Origin: Adiantum capillus-veneris | Taxonomy: Eukaryota; Streptophyta; Polypodiopsida; Polypodiales; Pteridaceae | Reading direction: 5' to 3' | DNA length: 64,000 nt | NCBI GenBank assembly: GCA_014529385.2 | Contig: CM043956.1 | Location: forward strand, 66,080,281 to 66,144,280 | In this document: in pieces, positions 48,105 through 58,753 of the stretch | How the letters are laid out: each line of letters begins with the position of its first letter | Numbering within the stretch: the stretch's first letter is position 1 | Program-made: the position numbers and the translations under genes | The notes under the pieces: model-generated | Told to the model about the DNA's origin: nothing | Databases searched by the model: none | Seen by the model: only the letters and a program-made list of their open reading frames with translations

Positions 48105-50177
48105 ATTTAAGTAAAATAGTATTGCATAGAGAGAATGATATAAAATAGATATATAGTGGCTATATAGATAGGATAGAGGTAGATAGAAAAGAATCTGCTA
48201 CTGCATCACCCTCCAGGGTCAAATGGAAAGCTCGAAGCTTCCCCAATCATAGTGTAGGCACCACGTGGATCAAAAACAAAATAATGGTCGTAGCCATCCA
48301 CCTATAAAGCATGTACATCCAAGCCTTCCTTTGCACTTGTAGGCCAATAGACACGCCACCCTTCCAACCCTTCATAGCATGGAGCTTTCTCATCCTGCAT
48401 CCATAAGTCTTTGCGCCAACCATAAACATACTTTCGACCACTTGAAGCATTGGTACCATAAGCAGCTATCATGTCATCTGCTACTACAGAACCCTCCATG
48501 GTATAGTTTTGTCAAAAAACCCTCGCCACCGACACAAAAATACCTGTAAAGCAACTTCCAATAACACATGTATCCATAGCATCACATAAAATAGAACGAC
48601 CCTGCCATTTGTCTCCTCTTGCTGCATAGCCAAGAAAACCTGATCCCTTTGCATCCCTGCATCCAAACCTTCTAAACACGGCTCCAAGGCCAACTTTTCA
48701 TACTCAAGAGCATGACCTGCTAAAGCTTCAACCAGTCCTTCAAAGACCTCATCACCTGCAAGGTTGGTGGCACCTTCCTCTCTACATGGAGCCTTGATCT
48801 CATAGGTTGCACGTGTATCAGCTTCTATAGAGTCATCTTCCGGAGCTAACTCTCCACGGCTACACACAAACTCTCAAACTTCAAAGCACACCTCTACATC
48901 CTCACCAAGGCAAGGTTTCCCCACCACCATAGACAACTCACTTTGATATACCTCTGTTTCTGCTTGTAGCTCCTGCAAGTCATCCTCGAAAACCTGCTCT
49001 TTAATTAAATTTGATGCACAATCAAACCATACCTCTTCCTCCAATAGGGACTCACCATCACATGACATTTGATAGGGCTGCTCGACTGGCAGTTCCATAC
49101 AAGGCATCTCCTCACCTGCACTATCCTTCTCCTCGACCTTTAGCTAGGTGACAAGAAACTCGCATACACCTTTCTCCACTTCATCCACATAAAAAACATA
49201 ATAAGTTTCATACCTAGGAGACCGGGATTTCGTCTCCCACGTAGCATTTGTATCCAAACTTTTGCTGAAGCTATGAGAACTGTCGGACTCCTCTTCTGAT
49301 CTTTCTGATTCTTGGACCACTGCTACCTTCCTCGTTGCTGGCTCTAGAACCAACACTTCGTCTTCAAGGACTTTTGTCTCCTTGTCCTCTTGAAGAACCA
49401 AACTGGGTGGCACCTTCAACATGCCTCCCTCTGCCCTTTGAGACCTGGTTGGAACTTGTTCTACCTCTTCTACCTTGGCATCCTCTTCACGCGATTTGAT
49501 CACATTCATATCAAGAAAAAAAGGAGATTTTACCTCTTGATGCTCATCAATATGTTTGGGCGTAGGCCACTGGCTACCGTGATTGCCGACTGTACCAATC
49601 CTGCCTCCATATTCTGCTCCATCCTTTGACTTTTTGCTCTGGCAACATGGATGGCTTGATCAAAGGTCCTTGGATCTTCATAGTCCACCCTCTCATGAAC
49701 ATAGGGATGCAAGCAAGAAAGAAACCTTTCCATCTTACAGTATCTTGCATTGGTTGCTTGGGTAGCAGACGCGAAATCCCCCCAATAAGCTTCAAATTTA
49801 GCAACAAAAGCATTGAAATTTGCACTTACTTTCTGCTGTAAGCCTTTGAGCTTTGCGTCTGCTTCTGAAGCCAACACCACCTTTGGATACCGTTGTAGAA
49901 AGTGGTCTCAAAATTCGATCAAGTATTCTGCTTGTCCACATCTTCTAAGCCATTGAACCAAACTTTTGTTTTACCTTGCAGCAACAAAGGTAGAGTTTGA
50001 AGCTTCGCTTCATCACTTAGCATCTGCAAGACTGCCAGCATAAATAGCTCAAAATCTGGAACCAATTGTGAGCATCTTCATCTTCTTTGAACATTGGACC
50101 AAACTCCTGCTTCATCTTGACTCAAGAACACTTCGGTAGGAAGCAATCACTGGTTCCTCAGTGGGGGCACCACAAGA
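48105..50177 (-). pseudogene. Gag-only element M1, internal region 2 (Gag-like protein, broken)
   Basis: Minus-strand gag from ATG 50115 to TGA at 48206-48208, about 1.9 kb. Open pieces in order: 49880-49530 (capsid helices YWGDFASATQATNARY and CLHPYVHERVDYEDP), 49509-49144 (LKVPPSLVLQEDKETK, SDSSHSFSKSLDTN), 49107-48874 (EVWFDCASNLIKEQVFEDD, GKPCLGEDVEVCFEV), 48867-48484 (RGELAPEDDSIEADT, YEKLALEPCLEGLDAG), and a last piece ending FDPGG. Frame changes and stops separate them. There is no protease, RT or integrase, nor room for them, before the polypurine tract. The long acidic C-terminal part after the capsid has no known domain. Confidence 0.7.
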
Positions 50178-51626
50178 TGGAAAGGAGAAAATGGGAAAAC
50201 ACCCAGCACATAATCTGACTGCCTCTATATAGCCGCGTGATTTCACAACACCCCTATCCCCTACTAATCATACACATAGAGACCCAATTTGCTAACAACT
50301 GTTGTATAGTCCCGTACCCAATCAACACGGACTGCTCTCAAAGACCATAGAATATGTATTCACAGCTTCAACCTCTAAACTTTTGAGAACACCTTTACCC
50401 AAAGATATGCACTTTCAAATCAACCAACACATAGAGAGATGCACCATGCCCTCTCACAAGCTTATATGCCGACAAACAACTGTCTCAAGAGCAAAAGGAA
50501 AGATTGACACAGACTGGGGGTATAAATCTTTCAAAAATGGATGTACAATGAAAAAATCCATGAAAAAACCACCCTGCTTTAGCGTAGGATCCGGCGAATC
50601 ATTTGATAAGCACTGGCAAGATACTGTGCTTGGCTATCTTCCACCTTTGGACCTCGGATGAGAGTTCCAGCATGCCACGTTCGAGTTGGACATGCCCTCA
50701 ACCTATGCTTTCTTACCTTCGCCTCTTCCCAACATATTGGCTGCCTCTTGGGCTCTTGCTCGGCCAGCCCCTCACCTGCAATCCGATATAGCAGCCACCC
50801 CTGCTCGCTAGAGCTCCCCTGTCCTTGTCAAACAACTATCCGAGGTCGCCCTCCACTAGCCAAGGCCCGTCACCTCTTGCCACCTTCCAACCTGTCTTCT
50901 TCTGTAGTCAGCCGCCCCTTGGCCCTCCTCTGTCGTGCCACCCTCAGCCCACTGCGTCTTGTTCTCAGGCCCACCACCTTGCCTCCTGTAGTGGCTCCCC
51001 CCCACTGGCAGTGCTCCTTCCCGCCTTCAACTGGCCGGCCCCTAGCCCTTGACCCTCCTCCCGAGTGCCTCTTTTGCATGCTACCCGATATGGCATCCCT
51101 CTCCTTCCAACCTCCAAGTGGAGGCGCTTTCTTTCATGTAGCCCACCACCTGCATCAAATGCAACTCGCTTTCTGTTTTATTAATAGCTTTAAAAAGCTT
51201 TGGGCTTGGCCCCCTTACACACGCCAAAAATTTTGAAGGTCGGAAAAACTTCACCAAGTTTAAATGCTCTCGTGAAGTTCCTTCTCGCCTCTTTTAAAGC
51301 TGTGTCCTGGATGAAGCTTTATAATAAGGAGCATTTCTCATGGCGCCGATGAACCCATGGCCGCAACAGACCATAGCTAAACATAATCTGCACTCAAAAC
51401 AATGCTTCTCGAGATATCCACCAATGGTAGCATATATAAGTTTCCTTTATTAGAGAAGCTTGAAAACCCTCTTTGGTCTGCTAAAAGAAACATTTGGCAT
51501 ACACATCACAATCACATTTGCGACAAGTTGTATCTAGCACTTGGCCAAGAACTGTGATACCTTCCTGCATACTGCCATGCACCTGCTGTTAGCACTTTCT
51601 CGGGTAGACATTTTCTTGGTGTACCA
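50178..51626 (-). repeat. LTR 3 of gag-only element M1 (5' LTR on minus strand)
   Basis: 1449 bp, plus-strand ends TGGAAAGG and GTGTACCA. TGGT (51627-51630) follows, then the host pol resumes at TATTTGAG. Left and right flanks of the whole 39009-51626 block (TCGT and TGGT) look like a 4-5-base target duplication with one change. Confidence 0.85.
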
Positions 51627-51630
51627 TGGT

Positions 51631-52060
51631 TATTTGAGTACTTTAACAAAACAGGGTGATTGTTCAAAGCATGAGTTTAAGAGGATATGCAAAAAATCAT
51701 ATGGGTACTTTCTGCAAGATGGTTACTTATGGAAACATCCAAAACAGAGGGGTGCTATACCACAAAGGGTAGTATGTAACAAACAGAGTCATGTAAAGGT
51801 CATGCACGAGTTTCATGAGAACCTATGGGCTGGACACCGTGGTGTGTGGGCAACCTTTTCAAAGCTAAAGGAAAGGTATTGGTGGAAAGGTATGTACAAG
51901 GATGTATCCCACTTTGTGGAATCATGTGTAACATGTCAAATGTATTCAAATGTGCGACATCGTGATAGGTTACATCCTACTTATCCACTAGCCATACATT
52001 ACAAATAAGTTGTGGATCTAGTCACCATGCCTTTTGGACTCTGGCAGATGAGGAACAAGC
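51631..52060 (+). pseudogene. Gypsy integrase zinc-finger domain and start of core (host element)
   Basis: Reads YLSTLTKQGD, YGYFLQDGYLWKHP, then HEFHENLWAGHRG and ESCVTCQMYS: the H-H-C-C zinc finger of Ty3/gypsy integrase with both His and both Cys present. After a stop at 52006-52008 the frame continues VVDLVTMPFGLWQMR, the first strand of the catalytic core with its Asp. It breaks off at about 52050 and runs directly into RT sequence. The 155-codon open frame 51541-52008 is chimeric: its first 30 codons are LTR. Confidence 0.75.
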
Positions 52061-52985
52061 TTCTTTGCAACCTAGTCTCAGAGATCCAAAAGGGATTGGA
52101 CACAGGTTTACAAAGGAGTCTCTAAAGCAATTGAAGATTTGGAATGAGGACTCCTTGACACAGGTTGAAAGGGAATGTTTTGAAGAGATGCTCTCTAAAC
52201 ATGGAAAAGCATTTGCATTTGAGCCACATGAGATAGGACGTGTAGATCCTACCATTTTTGCTCCTATGGTGATCTTTACCATCCCTCATGTACCTTGGAA
52301 CTTACGGCCAATACCAGTTCCAAAGGCTCAGTTACCAAAGTTAATTAAGCTACTAAATGAGAAGATGAAGATGGGTATTTTGCAGCTTTTATGTGCTCCA
52401 TACTCAAAAATGTGGTTCATAGTACCAAAGAAGAATGGAGCTTTGCGCTTCATCCAAGATATGCAGCCGGTCAACAAAGTCACAATTAGGAATATGGGTA
52501 CAGGGCCAATTGTGGATGAGTTTGCAGAAGCATTTGCAGGAAGGGCAATATATTCTATGGGAGATTTGTACTCAGGGTATGATCAGATCCAACTACCAAT
52601 AGAAAGTAGGGATCTGACTACCATGAGGACACCTATGGGTTTGTTAAGGATGTGTACCTTACCACAGGGAGCAACCAATTTGGTTGCACATATGATGAAT
52701 GGTATGAATAAGGTCTTACGTGACTTTATTCCCCAAGTAACTATGCCCTTTCTTGATGATGTTCCTATTAAAGGATGTGAAGTAAGGAATAAAGATGAAG
52801 CTTTGGATTCCAAGGGGTGCCGCAACTTTGTGGCACAACACATAGATGATTGTGACAAGATCCTATCCAAACTGGAAGAGGTGAACCTTACCCTCTTGGG
52901 ACAAAAGTCTGTGTTTGAAGGAGGTGTTGATTGTTGGGCACATGTGTGGTCTCAATGGGAGACGACCTTGTCCAACAAAAATTGA
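52061..52985 (+). pseudogene. Ty3/gypsy reverse transcriptase (host element), largely open
   Basis: 306 codons. Motifs in order: VPWNLRPIPVP, WFIVPKKNGALRFIQDMQPV, YSMGDLYSGYDQ (motif A Asp), LPQGATNLVAHM (motif B), MPFLDDVPIKG (motif C, FLDD for the usual Y/F-x-DD). All three catalytic Asp are kept. At about 52915 the frame changes (VLIVGHMCG resumes in another frame), so the protein cannot be made whole. It starts right after the integrase fragment, the reverse of Ty3 order, which shows a junction between two copies at about 52055. Confidence 0.8.
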
Positions 52986-53749
52986 TGCAACTCAGAAGAT
53001 GAAGGAGGTATGCATATCTGTGAGTGAAGTTCGCAGATTTCTTGGTGCATGTGTGTTTTATGTTATATGGATTCCACATTATGCACATGTAGCAGATACT
53101 TTGTACCATTTGTTAAGGAAAAATCAAAAGTTTCATTGGGGAGACGCACAAGCAAGATCTATAAGAAAGCTAAAGGATTTGCTACAACAAGCATCGACTT
53201 TAAGAAAGGTAAACTATGAGTGTGGAAAGCCAGTAATAGTGACAGTGGATACAAGGAATTGGATGGGCAATAGGGTAAGATGACGAAGAGGGACATAGGT
53301 ATGTGGTAAGGTTTGGAGCCAAGGTTCTAAGTAGTCGACAAAGGAACTACCCACACGTAGAACGGGAGTTGTGGGGCATGGTTACAGCACTAAAGTTTGA
53401 AAAGGAGTACTTGATTGGAGCATATGTGGGTGTGGAAACAGATTGTCTGCCACTCATTAGAATGATTACAAGCTGCTCAACACCAAACATTGCCATGCAA
53501 AGATGGATTTCCTACATTAAGTCCTTGAGTCCTGAGTTCAAGCATATAGCAGGAAAAGACAATCCGGTAGCGGATATGCTATCAAGGGCAAGGTATGAGG
53601 ATGAGAAAGACATGGTAGATGATAGTGAAGATGTACGCACAAGGTTCTACTCCATTAATCATGTTGATCATAATGATGTTGGCACACCTAGTGCACTTGA
53701 GTTGTTTTTATAAGATGGGTCTGAAGGAGATTGGTTGCTTATTGGTCGT
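52915..53749 (+). pseudogene. Ty3/gypsy RNase H (host element), frameshifted
   Basis: First piece (to 53283): VRRFLGACVFYV, LRKVNYECGKPVIVTVDT (first catalytic Asp), then a frameshift and a stop near 53270-53285. Second piece (53303-53713): RFGAKVLSSRQRNYPHVERELWG (catalytic Glu), ETDCLPL (Asp), HIAGKDNPVADMLSRA (last Asp). It then ends NDVGTPSALELFL, a stop, and GDWLLIGR, where an LTR begins at 53750. All four catalytic residues survive. Confidence 0.8.
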
Positions 53750-54956
53750 TTGAAAGGGGGAAATGGGAAAAACACCCAGCACATAATCTGACTGCCTCTA
53801 TATAGCCCAGTGATTTCACAGCACCCCTATCCCCTACTAGTCATACACACAAAGACCCAATCTGCTAACAATTGTTGTATAGTCCCGTGCCCAATCAACA
53901 CGGACTGCTCTCAAAGACCATAGAATATGTAATCACAGCTTCAACCTCTAACCTTTTGAGAACACCTTTACCCAAAGATATGCACTTTGAAATCAACCAA
54001 CACATAGACCGATGCACCACGCCCTCTCACAAGCTTATATGCCGATAAACAACTGTTCTCAAGAGCAAAAGGAAAGATAGACACAGACTAGGGGGTATAA
54101 ATCTTTCAAAAATGGATGTGCAATGACAAAAGCCATGAAAAAAACCACCCTGCTTTAGCGTAGGATCGAGTGAATCATTTCATAAGCACTAGCAAGATAC
54201 TGTGCTCGGCTATCTTCCACCTTTGGACCTCGGATGAGAGTTCGAGCATGCCACCTTTGAGTTGGACATGCCCTCAACCTATGTTTTCTTGCCTTTGCCT
54301 CTTCCCCACATACTGGCTGCCCCGTGGGCTCTTGCTCTGGCAGCCCCTCACCTGCAATCTGATATAGCAGCCACCCTTGCTCGCTACAGCTCTCGGCTTG
54401 ATGCCCCCAATCACTGGCCGCCCGCCCTGTCCTTGTCAAACAACTGTCCAAGGTCGCCCTCCACTAGCCAAGGCCCGTCACCTCTTGCCACCTTCCAACC
54501 TGCCTTCTTTTGCACTCGGCCGGCGCCCTTAGCCTCCTCTGTCCTGCCACCCTCGGCCCACTGCCGTCTCGTGCTCAGGCCCACCACCTTGCATCCTGTA
54601 GTGGCTCCCGCCCACTCGCAGTGCTCCTTCCCACCTTCAGCTCGCCTGCCCCTGGCCCATGACCCTCCTCCCCAGTGCCTCCTCTGCATGCTACCCGATA
54701 TGGCATCCCTCTCCTTCCAACCTCCAAGTGGCGGTGCTTTTCTGCAAGCAACCCGCCACCTACATCAACTGCAGCTCCCTTTATTTTTTATTAATAGCTT
54801 TAAAAAGCTTTGGGCTTGGCCCCCTCGCACACGCCAAAAATTTTGAAGGTCGGAAAAACTTCACCAAGTTTAAATGCACTCACTGAGTTCCTTGTCGCCT
54901 CTTTTAAAGCTCTATCCTGCATGAAGCTTTATAATAAGGAGCATTTCTCATGAAGC
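53750..54956 (-). repeat. LTR of gag-only element M2 (left LTR, first part)
   Basis: Starts TTGAAAGGGGGAAATGG at the same host position (after GGTCGT) as LTR 1 of M1. It is interrupted at 54956 by the complete element P and continues at 60438-60721. It is collinear with the M1 LTRs. Confidence 0.8.
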
Positions 54957-56613
54957 TGGTACACCCAAACTGTGTCGATCTATGGAAGTGCAAGAGGTCC
55001 AGGCATGGCTATTTGCAGGCAAATGGCAAAGTGCTTCAGTGGCTATTTGATGCAAGGTATGGCAAGCATTGCCAGGATATGTATGCTCAATGTGGATGTT
55101 CGAAGGTCAAGGCTAGTTTTAGAACTGCTGATCGGGGAAGTTGAGAAGGCTCAAAGCGTTGGGTCTTTTGAAGTTTCGTACCGCTTCAAGCTTGGATCTA
55201 TTCAGCGAGGCTATACCGTGGCGGACCCGTATGTTGTAGATGGGCAGTCTTGCCTTTGCTCATTTTTATGTGGCTTGCTTTCGAGTTGGGCGTCGAAACT
55301 TGGGGCATGCGGACGTTTGAAGGAGGCATTCGAAGGTCGGCTATGTATGGCGTGTGCAAGGGGGCCAAGCCGAAAAGCTTTGTGAAGCTCTTAATTTAAT
55401 TTTAAAAAACGGGTGGCTACTGTTGGCGCCATGCAGAGGGAGAAGAGCCAGTTGAGGTGGCGTGCCATGAAAAGCAAGGAAAGGGCCATGGCCAGTTGCG
55501 TAAGGAAATCCCGCCAGGTGAATACAAAAGGGGCACGACAGTTGATAGACCGGGGGAGGCCTGTTGATAGAGGAGGGCGACCAATAGCGAGGTCGCTATT
55601 GGCCTACCAGAGAAGGAGAGGCCTCGCGAGTGATGGCTTGAGGGGACGGGCTGGTGCAGGACACAGGGGTGCATCCAGTAGAAGGCCACGGGGTGGCGTT
55701 GTGTGAAGGACCCCCAGACTATTGGCAAGAGCTGCAGAGGGAGCAAGTGGAGAGAAGCCACGGGGTGGCGCCACTTGGGGATGAGGAGGGCTGGCCTGAA
55801 GGGCCGCCAGTGAAGAGGGTGGCCGACCATAGGTGAGAGAGTTGCAAAGGGCGGGCCTGAGTTGGCCACGAGGCAGCGCTGCATGGCAGCGTGATTAAGG
55901 GAGGGGGCTGTAGTTGCAAGGCCGCCACGGCTGCAAGGGCCATGGGGTGGCATATAGGACAGGGAGAGCGCAGAAGAGGAGGCTTGAAGAAGCCACGAGG
56001 TGGTGGTGTTCTGGAGACCTGCCATAGGGGCCATACTTAGAAGGCTCAGGTTTGCAGAGAAAGGCGCAGGTGGCGCAGCTTGAGGTTGGCCGTCAGTGTT
56101 GGCATGGTAAGGAGGAGGTAAGGGGGCCACAAAGGGCTGCCAGATCGAAGCAAGAAGGAGAGTCGGTTGCAGGAGAAGAATGCATCTTACACACTTTAAA
56201 TGAAGCTAATGGCATCAGTGTCACCATAAGCTCGCCCTCTGGCTCTTATATTCATTTGTTTGTCACCATGTGTGTGTGTAAGTATTCCTTGCGTGGGTAT
56301 CAAGTATGCAAAAGTGGGTGTCGGCTTGGCATAATCTGAGTGTATGCTAGAGTTTTTTGCAAAGGTCTGCGGTTATCGATCAATATATAGAGAAAGGTGC
56401 ACTGAAGGGTTAATGTGGAAACCATGATGATATGCTTTGTGACTGGGTGTGTGCAATAGGGGATGGTCGGGATCGGGCTTGGACAGTAATGGTTTGCAGA
56501 TTGTGTATCTAGATGTGTGTTTGCTAGGGGATAGGGGTGCTGTGAGATCACTAAGCTATATAGAGGCATCGAGTTTATGTGGTGGTGGTTTTCCCATTTC
56601 CCCCTAATTTCCA
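54957..56613 (+). repeat. 5' LTR of element P
   Basis: Starts TGGTACACCCAAACTG, ends CCTAATTTCCA. GC-rich from about 55420 to 56110. Shares its end sequences with M LTRs but little of the middle, so P and M are subfamilies. Confidence 0.82.
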
Positions 56614-56675
56614 TCTTGTGGTGCCCCCATTGAGGACCCACTGATTGCTTCCTAACAAGGTTTTCTTGAGTCAAG
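56614..56675 (+). promoter_or_regulatory. Probable primer-binding region of element P
   Basis: Directly after the LTR: TCTTGTGGTGCCCCCATTGA. A TGG starts five bases in, as expected for pairing with a tRNA CCA end (TGGTGCCCCCATTG). The same stretch is conserved beside every M LTR. I could not assign the tRNA. Confidence 0.5.
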
Positions 56676-58585
56676 ATGAAACAGGAGTTTGGGCCAGTGT
56701 TCAAAGGAGATGAGGATGCAGATGATTGGCTTACCGATTTTGAGCTATTCATGCTGATAGTACTCTGGATGCCAAGCAATGAAGCAAAGCTCCAAACTCT
56801 ACCTTTGGTGCTGCGAGGAAAAGAAAAGGTTTGGTTCGATGGCTTAGAAGATCTGCACAAGCATAATTGGATCGGATTTTGCGAGCAATTCTTACAAAGG
56901 TATCGAAAGGTGGTGTCAGCTTCGGAGGTAGATGCGAAAATCAACGGTTTTCAACAGGACGTAAGTGCGAATTTCGATGCTTTTGTTGATAAATTTGAAT
57001 CTTATTGGGGGGATTTGGCGGCTGCTACCCAAGCAACCAATGCGGGATATTTGAAGCTCGAAATGTTTTAACCATGCTTGCATCCCTATGTTCGTGAGAG
57101 AGTCGATTATGAAGATCCAAGCACTTTTGATGAAGCCGTCAGAGTCGCCAGAGCAAAGAGTCGAAAGATGAAGAAGAAGATGGAGGCAGGATTGCTGCAG
57201 TCGGCAGTCATTGTAGCAAGTGGACCTAATCCCAAGCAGATCAATGAGCATCAAGAGATAAAATCTCCTTTTTTTGTTGATTTGAATGTGATCAAAGCAC
57301 GTGAAGCTGATGCCAGGATAGAAGAGCTAGACGAAGTGCCAACCAGGCCTCAAAGGATACAGAGGGGTATATTCAAAGTGCCACCCAGTTTGCTTCCTCA
57401 AGAGAACGAGGTAATAGAATATCTTAAAGAAGAGGTGCCAGTTCCAGAGCTAGCAACGAGGAAGGTAGCAGTGGTCCAAGAATTGACAAGATCAAAAAAG
57501 GAATCTGACAGTTCTCAAAGCTCTAGCAGTAGTTTGGACACAGATAGCATGTGGGAGACAGAATCCCTGTCTTCTAGGTATGCAACTTATGATGTCTTTC
57601 ATGTAGATGAAGCTGAGAAAAATGTATGCGAGTTGCCTGCCAGCCAGTTGAAGATCGAAGAAAAGCATAGTGCAAGTGTAGAAATGTCTTGTGTGAACAG
57701 GCCAGTCAAGCAACCATCTCTTGTGTCTTATGATGGTGATTCCTTGCTAGCGGCAGAGGTATGGTTTGATTCTGTATCAGACTTAATTGAAGAGCAGGTT
57801 TTCGAGGATGACTTGCAGGAGCTAGAAGCAGAAATAGTGGTAGGTCAAGTGGATTTGTCTATGCAGGGGATGGGCAACCTTGCCTTGGTGAGCATGTCGA
57901 GGTGTGCTTTGAAGTTCCAGAGTTAGTGTGTGGCTGTGGAGAGTTAGCGTCGACAGATGACTCTATGGAAGCTGATACAGGTGCAGCCTATGAGCGAGAG
58001 GCTCCATGCAATGAGGAAGGTGACACCAACCTTGCCGATGATGAGGTGTTTGTAGAACAGGTTGTCGTTCTAGCAGGTCATGTCCTTGAGTATAAAGAGA
58101 TGGTTTTGGAGCCATCTTTAGAGGGTTTGGATACAGGTTTGCAAAGGGATCAGGTTTACTTGGCTATGCAGCAGGTGGAAGCAAATTGCAGGGTTTTTCT
58201 TTTTTATGCGGTGCTATTGATAGCCATGTTGTTGAAAGTTTCTTTGCAGGGTGTACTATGCAGGTTTCAATGCTCATGTGATGAAGATAATGATATGGAG
58301 GGTTCTATAGCGGATGCTATGATAGCAGTTTATGGTACTAATGCTTCAAGTGGTCGAAAGCATGCTTATGGTTGGCAGTAAGACTTATGGATGCAGGGTG
58401 ACAAAGATCCATGCTATGAAGAGATGGAAGGATGGACTGTCTATTGGCCTACAAGTGCAAAGGAAGAAGTGAAGATACATGATTTACAGGTGGATGGCCA
58501 CAGCCAATGCTTTGTTTTTGATCCAGGTGGACTTTATGCCATGCTAGAGGGAGCTTTGAGCTTTCCATTTGACCCTGGCGGGTGA
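56676..58585 (+). pseudogene. Gag-like ORF of gag-only element P, best-preserved copy
   Basis: Starts MKQEFGPVFKGDED. Capsid segment DWLTDFELFM, LPLVLRGKEKVWFDGL, FCEQFLQRYRKV is the classical retrotransposon Gag pattern. A single TAA at 57069-57071 interrupts it where other copies have Ser. It then continues in the same frame (HPYVRERVDYEDP) through PPSLLPQEN, SDSSQSSSSSLDTDS and an acidic region to about 57870, where a one-frame shift occurs. The next piece (57902-58381) has GELASTDDSMEADT, EPSLEGLDTGLQRDQ and a hydrophobic stretch (VFLFYAVLLIAMLLKV), then a TAA at 58379-58381, and the last piece ends SFPFDPGG and TGA. About 635 codons in all. No zinc knuckle or protease. The single hydrophobic stretch of about 16 residues could be a membrane segment, unusual for Gag. 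Confidence 0.75.
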
Positions 58586-58717
58586 TGCAGTAGCAGATGC
58601 TCTTCTCTCTATATCTATCCTATCTATATAGCCACTATCAGTTTTCTTATACAGTCTATATATCTATGCTATATCATTCTCTCTATACATACTTATTATA
58701 CTCAAATAATGCTGTGG

Positions 58718-58753
58718 TTGAGCATGAATGCTCAACGAGGGGGTGGGCAATGA
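58718..58753 (+). promoter_or_regulatory. Hairpin and polypurine tract of element P
   Basis: Inverted repeat TTGAGCAT-GA-ATGCTCAA (58718-58735) directly followed by GAGGGGGTGGG (58737-58747) and the 3' LTR at 58754. The purine tract is the expected second-strand primer. The hairpin is conserved in the M elements at 43299-43316 and 60742-60759. Confidence 0.65.

Noticed and set aside
51541-52008. 155-codon intact protein with an integrase zinc finger
   Set aside because: The first 30 codons are LTR sequence read through into pol. The start is an accident of the insertion.
53720-53764. Reading GAAAGGGGGAAA at 53752 as the polypurine tract and the following LTR as the 3' LTR of the plus-strand gypsy element
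   Set aside because: The same LTR start occurs beside the gag-only internal regions with a different flank, and pol continues on the far side of the first block (TATTTGAG at 51631). The LTR therefore belongs to the inserted minus-strand element.
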